DNA of 16,538 nucleotides from Acinetobacter sp. (GTDB lineage Bacteria; Pseudomonadota; Gammaproteobacteria; Pseudomonadales; Moraxellaceae). The position numbers were made by a program, and so were the translations under genes. Below the pieces are notes generated by a model that saw only the letters and a list, made by a program, of their open reading frames with translations, had not been told where the DNA came from and searched no databases. Positions 13,282 through 16,538 of this stretch are shown piece after piece (position 1 is the first letter of the stretch; every line of letters starts with the position of its first letter). The stretch covers positions 1 through 16,538 of the forward strand of contig JASLIY010000218.1 of assembly GCA_030152675.1 (NCBI GenBank), written 5' to 3'.

Positions 13282-15872
13282 GCCCATTGTTCAGTGTGTT
13301 GCGTAAACAAAGCTTTGCTTCGAGTGGCTTGTATCTATTGATCTTTGCGCTGTGTTTGGCCATCAGTGCCACCACCGCACTCAAGTTTAGCAATCAACAA
13401 ATTCAGCAAGCGGTCAATGTACAGGCTGCCAAAATGCAAGCCGCTGATTTGGTGCTGAGTGACCAATATCCGATTGAAGATCAATGGCGCAGTACAGCGC
13501 AGCAACGCCATTTAACTCAGTCACAGGTGACCTTATTTAGTTCCATGGCGCATACCGATGCCAATTTTGTCATGGTGAATGTCAAAGCCATTGAGCCGAA
13601 CTTTCCCTTGCGTGGTGAGTTGCGTGTACAGCCTGCTGCAGCACAGATTCAGTCTGGTGAAGTTTGGCTCAGTCAGCGCGCCATGGACTTACTCAAGCTG
13701 AAGTTGTCGGATCAGGTACAGATTGCAGATGCGACATTTAAAGTCACTGCGTTGATCGAACATGACAGTAACCAAGAAATGGGCTTTGCGGGTTTTTCGC
13801 CGACGGTGATTATTTCACAGCAAGATGTGGCACGTACCCAAGCGATCCAAGTCGGAAGTCGGGCGGAGTATCGACTGCTCTTGGCTGGCGCAGCACATGA
13901 TGTGGCGGCATTTACTGCGGACTTTAAGCAACAGCAACAGCAAGCCGCTGAGTCAAACGCCGCAGCAGATACGGCGATGGCAGTAAGTTCATCATCCACT
14001 GCGACGACACAGGCAGAATCACAACAAGTTGAACATACAGCCACCCCCTCAGCGCAAAGTTCATCCACAGATGCGAGCACTGCGACGTTGCAGGAGGATA
14101 ATCAAAGCTCGTTGAAACTACGCACCGCACAACAGGCCAATGTGCGTTTGATGAAGCCGATTGAAAACTTAGAGACCTTTTTACAGTTGGCCAATATCTT
14201 GACCATTTTACTGTGTGGTATCGCCATTGCGCTGAGCAGTCAACGTTATGTGCAACAAAGCCAAGATCACATTGCCTTGATGCGTTGCTTGGGGGCCAGT
14301 CGTGGACAAATGTTGCAGGCCTATCTGCTGCTATTGCTGAGTGTGGTGGCGATAGCGATCGTGATCGGGAGTGCAGCGGGCTTGGGCTTTGCGTATTTAT
14401 TATTGCAGCTGATGTCGCAATTGATTCCGCAATTGCAATTTAGTTTTTCCCTCATCGATATGCTGATCGGACCGTTGCCGATTGCTGTGCTGACCAGTGT
14501 GGTGGTGTTGTTGGGTTTTGTCGTGCCGAGTTTATGGGAGTTGCTAAATACGGCACCGATCCGAGTACTTCGCCAAGCACATAAGTCAGCGCGTTCATGG
14601 GGCTTGATGCTGGGGGCCGGCATGCTGAGCTTGATCATCTTTAGTGTGGTATTGACTGAAAATATCAGTCTGACCGCCTGGGTGATGTTGGCGTTGATTG
14701 GTCTGAGTGGGGTGTTATATGGCGTGGTCTGGCTGTTGCTGAGTGTATTGAAACGACTGCGCAATGGTTTTTCTAGCTATGTGGGTGTGCCGGCACAATC
14801 TGCGATTCAGATCACGGCCTTGGCTTTGGGGCTGAGTCTGATGAGTGTGTTGTTGGTGTTGCGCACAGATTTGCTGGAGCGGTGGCAGCAACAGTTGCCT
14901 GAAAACACCCCCAATCAATTTGTCTATGCTTTACCGCCTTATGAATTGGAGCCTTTTGAGCAGCAACTCAAAGCACATGCTTGGCAGACAGCGCTGTATC
15001 CCAACGTTCGAGGGCGTTTGGTTGGTATCAATGGACAGGCGTTTGCTGCGGATTTGGTAAAGAAAAATAATGCCTTGCGACGTGAACTCAATCTGACCCA
15101 GACCGATCATTATCCGAGTGATAATCAGATCCTAGAGGGTAAGGCCTCACTGCAACAGGTGGGTGAAGTGTCGGTCGAAGCCAAACTAGCCAAAGAGTTG
15201 GGGATCAAGATCGGCGATCAACTGACTTTTAGTCTGCCAGAAGGCGAGCTACATAGTCAGGTGGTCAATCTACGTCAGGTCGAGTGGCAGAGCTTTAGTC
15301 CAAACTTCTTCTTTATCTTTGCACCTCAGACCTTGGATGTGAATGCTGGCAGTTATTTGGGCAGTTTTTATGTGCCTGAGGCGCAAAAACCACAATTAAT
15401 CTCGTTGATTCAACAGTTTTCCAATACGGTATTTATTGATGTGTCATTGATCTTGGAAGAGATCAAGCGTTTGGTCAATGTGTTGGTTCAGGTGATTGGG
15501 GTCTTGGCTTTATTGGTCAGTGTTTCAGGGTTTTTGGTGCTGGTGGCCTGTATCAATTTATTGATGGATGCGCGTAAAAAACAAGTTGCCTTATTACGTT
15601 CCTTTGGTGCCTCCAAGCGCCAGTTGAAAAATATGCTCAGTATTGAGATTGGCTTTATGGGTGCAGTCGCGGGTTTGATGGCCTGTTTATTGGCTGAACT
15701 GATCAGTGCCATTGTGGCGCATCAAATGCAGTTGGATCTACAGTGGCATGTGCAAATCTGGTTATTGCTTCCGCCGCTCATGGCCGTGCTGTGTGCCTTG
15801 ATTGGGCGTTATCGCCTTGGCTATCTCAGCGATTTACCGCCTTTGCAAAGCCTAAGGGAGTTGAATCAATAG
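13278..15872 (+). CDS. ybbP: FtsX/MacB-type ABC permease YbbP
   Basis: This is the membrane partner of YbbA, with 864 residues. An N-terminal membrane helix (about 15-36) is followed by a periplasmic domain (about 40-295). Next comes a first FtsX core (about 300-430) with SSQRYVQQSQDHIALMRCLGASRGQ, two middle helices (about 440-490), a transition segment with a further helix (about 508-528) and a second periplasmic domain (about 535-730). A second FtsX core (about 735-845) carries the equivalent DARKKQVALLRSFGASKRQ. This duplicated layout is the LolCE/YbbP type. Compared with E. coli YbbP (804 residues) it is about 60 longer, accounted for by a Gln/Ser/Thr/Ala-rich insert at about 217-282 in the first periplasmic domain. 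Its ATG overlaps the ybbA stop (ATGA). No strong terminator follows. The identity as a YbbA partner is clear; the transported substrate is unknown. Confidence 0.93.
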   Translation: MSPLFSVLRKQSFASSGLYLLIFALCLAISATTALKFSNQQIQQAVNVQAAKMQAADLVLSDQYPIEDQWRSTAQQRHLTQSQVTLFSSMAHTDANFVMVNVKAIEPNFPLRGELRVQPAAAQIQSGEVWLSQRAMDLLKLKLSDQVQIADATFKVTALIEHDSNQEMGFAGFSPTVIISQQDVARTQAIQVGSRAEYRLLLAGAAHDVAAFTADFKQQQQQAAESNAAADTAMAVSSSSTATTQAESQQVEHTATPSAQSSSTDASTATLQEDNQSSLKLRTAQQANVRLMKPIENLETFLQLANILTILLCGIAIALSSQRYVQQSQDHIALMRCLGASRGQMLQAYLLLLLSVVAIAIVIGSAAGLGFAYLLLQLMSQLIPQLQFSFSLIDMLIGPLPIAVLTSVVVLLGFVVPSLWELLNTAPIRVLRQAHKSARSWGLMLGAGMLSLIIFSVVLTENISLTAWVMLALIGLSGVLYGVVWLLLSVLKRLRNGFSSYVGVPAQSAIQITALALGLSLMSVLLVLRTDLLERWQQQLPENTPNQFVYALPPYELEPFEQQLKAHAWQTALYPNVRGRLVGINGQAFAADLVKKNNALRRELNLTQTDHYPSDNQILEGKASLQQVGEVSVEAKLAKELGIKIGDQLTFSLPEGELHSQVVNLRQVEWQSFSPNFFFIFAPQTLDVNAGSYLGSFYVPEAQKPQLISLIQQFSNTVFIDVSLILEEIKRLVNVLVQVIGVLALLVSVSGFLVLVACINLLMDARKKQVALLRSFGASKRQLKNMLSIEIGFMGAVAGLMACLLAELISAIVAHQMQLDLQWHVQIWLLLPPLMAVLCALIGRYRLGYLSDLPPLQSLRELNQ
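13926..14123 (+). other. Low-complexity segment within ybbP
   Basis: This stretch encodes a Gln run (QQQQQ) followed by about 60 Ser/Thr/Ala/Gln/Glu residues with no hydrophobic pattern, between the first periplasmic domain and the pre-membrane helix. The DNA has runs of CAGCAA-like codons and keeps the reading frame. It reads as a disordered periplasmic linker. Confidence 0.7.
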
Positions 15873-15975
15873 TGGGCAGGAGGGAGTGTTCGTTGGCTTG
15901 AGCTAGGACTTACATCTAAATAGCCTAAGCTATAAGCTTCTAGAGAACCTAAGATCATAAACGGTTTTGGATACT

Positions 15976-16043
15976 GGCGGCAGGACGCCGCCTATTTGCG
16001 CGGGGAGGTATCGGGACATCCCCTCAGCGCAAGCAAAGTTTTT
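15976..16043. repeat. Paired GC-rich hairpins, likely dispersed-repeat unit
   Basis: GGCGGC (15976-15981) pairs with GCCGCC (15987-15992) around AGGAC. Three bases later TTGCGC (15996-16001) and GGGGA (16002-16006) pair with TCCCC (16019-16023) and GCGCAA (16027-16032), with a TCA bulge. The GC content is well above that of the surroundings, and the tail GCAAGCAAAGTTTTTG resembles intergenic repeat tails I associate with Acinetobacter genomes. The assignment as a REP-like element is inference. Confidence 0.4.
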
Positions 16044-16129
16044 GTTAATTTTAAAAAAGTAAAAGAATAATCTCAGGCACTGAGGATGAGGTGCAGTTAG
16101 ACTTGCCGAGCAGATAATGAAGCAGGGTA

Positions 16130-16168
16130 CTTCAAGTGGTCTACGCTTTTGGCGTTACACCCTTGAAG
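16130..16168. repeat. Hairpin near the end of the second rhomboid gene
   Basis: CTTCAAG (16130-16136) pairs with CTTGAAG (16162-16168), GGT (16138-16140) with ACC (16159-16161) and ACGC (16143-16146) with GCGT (16152-16155), giving 14 pairs with a one-base bulge and a small internal loop. CTTGAAGCG then occurs twice in direct repeat (16162-16170 and 16174-16182). No T-run follows on either strand. Confidence 0.5.
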
Positions 16169-16210
16169 CGTATCTTGAAGCGACGAGTGAATAAACTCCA
16201 ACCATCCCAT

Positions 16211-16538
16211 TTATTCCGCCCGATATAATTGCATCTGCTCAAGTGCCATCTGCCAAAGCTCGTGGATCTGTACGACTTGCGAGAGTAGGTAAAGATATAC
16301 CGCATAGCTGAGCGCTGCACCCAAGATCAGGATCAACCAGGTGCTGATTTTAGGCAGCCTGTAGTACTGTGTGGCGTACCAACCCAGTGCCAGTATTGCG
16401 CCCATCACCATACCGCCAATATGTGCAGCATTGTTGATGCCACTCGCAAAGAAACCAAAAGCCAAGTTGATCGCCATGATGGTCAGCAGGGAGCGTTTGT
16501 CCAAGATAAAACGTTGCTGTGCCAAAGCTGGGAAAAAT
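16211..16538 (-). CDS. Second rhomboid-family protease, C-terminal part (cut by window edge)
   Basis: The minus-strand frame is open from base 16538 to a TAA at 16213-16211, giving about 108 residues of a protein whose start lies outside the window. It has three hydrophobic segments. The first is followed by FFASGINNAAHIGGMVMG, the rhomboid signature around the catalytic histidine (AHIGG). The final membrane helix (about LILILGAALSYAVYLYLL) is followed by a short polar tail. The catalytic GxSG serine would lie upstream of the visible part, so activity cannot be judged. An internal TTG at 16525 is not a credible start, because homologous rhomboid sequence continues upstream of it. The NAAHIGG form and extra C-terminal helix differ from the 205-residue rhomboid at 4685-5302, so this is a distinct paralogue and not a recent copy. 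Confidence 0.88.
   Translation of the reverse strand, partial: FFPALAQQRFILDKRSLLTIMAINLAFGFFASGINNAAHIGGMVMGAILALGWYATQYYRLPKISTWLILILGAALSYAVYLYLLSQVVQIHELWQMALEQMQLYRAE

Larger units (their letters stand above)
15873..16210. other. Non-coding stretch between ybbP and the second rhomboid
   Basis: These 338 bases hold no credible gene. They contain two adjacent GC-rich hairpins (15976-15992 and 15996-16032) followed by a T-run and an AT-rich tail, and a third hairpin with a nine-base direct repeat (16130-16182). The two flanking genes converge here, so it is their shared 3' region. The second hairpin plus the T-run at 16039-16043 could weakly terminate ybbP. Confidence 0.6.

Noticed and set aside
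13712..14080. A 122-codon open frame on the minus strand inside ybbP
   Set aside because: Its Cys/Ala-rich product mirrors the Gln/Ala/Ser-rich coding of ybbP on the other strand. It is a shadow with no ribosome site.
14321..14764. A 147-codon minus-strand open frame inside ybbP
   Set aside because: It lies opposite the first FtsX core and middle helices of ybbP, whose coding frame is clear. No family features are visible.

Overview
The window reads as a normal chromosomal segment of a gammaproteobacterium, most likely Acinetobacter (Moraxellaceae). The grounds are moderate GC genes separated by AT-rich spacers, many short single-gene units, and protein flavours typical of that genus (a Pit transporter with a long hydrophilic N-terminus, NfuA, a CirA-type receptor, a TesA/YbbA/YbbP cluster). 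This assignment is inference from the sequence alone. No phage, insertion sequence, integron, CRISPR array, tRNA or rRNA is visible.

Layout: (1) 1-804, minus: 5' part of metH, cut by the window edge. (2) 805-1252: a 448-base divergent control region with an extended -10 for metH, a compound dyad, and a clear Pho box before pit. (3) 1253-2878, plus: pit phosphate transporter, closed by a bidirectional terminator shared with (4) a 511-residue uncharacterised Rossmann-like protein on the minus strand, behind which lies (5) a rhomboid protease (minus). (6) 5459-6097, plus: nfuA, with a strong terminator. (7) 6359-8449, plus: a CirA-like TonB-dependent receptor behind a Fur box. (8) 8575-10737, minus: a two-gene unit made of an exported alpha/beta hydrolase followed by an uncharacterised helical protein. 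(9) 11059-11673, plus: beta-carbonic anhydrase with its own promoter and terminator. (10) 11839-12468, minus: tesA, with a (GATCAA)6 tandem repeat touching its stop codon, divergent from (11) ybbA-ybbP (plus, ATGA overlap). (12) 15873-16210: a non-coding stretch with GC-rich hairpins that look like a dispersed repeat. (13) 16211-16538, minus: the C-terminal part of a second rhomboid, cut by the window edge.

Functionally this is mainly nutrient acquisition and envelope housekeeping: methionine synthesis, phosphate uptake (PhoB-type site), iron acquisition (Fur-type site) and Fe-S maturation, CO2/bicarbonate interconversion, periplasmic esterases and intramembrane proteolysis. The tesA/ybbA/ybbP arrangement is the same as in E. 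coli. I found no convincing new multi-gene system. The least explained items are the 511-residue Rossmann-like protein with its palindromic promoter site, the 372-residue helical partner of the hydrolase, the hexanucleotide repeat after tesA, and the structured spacer near the right end.
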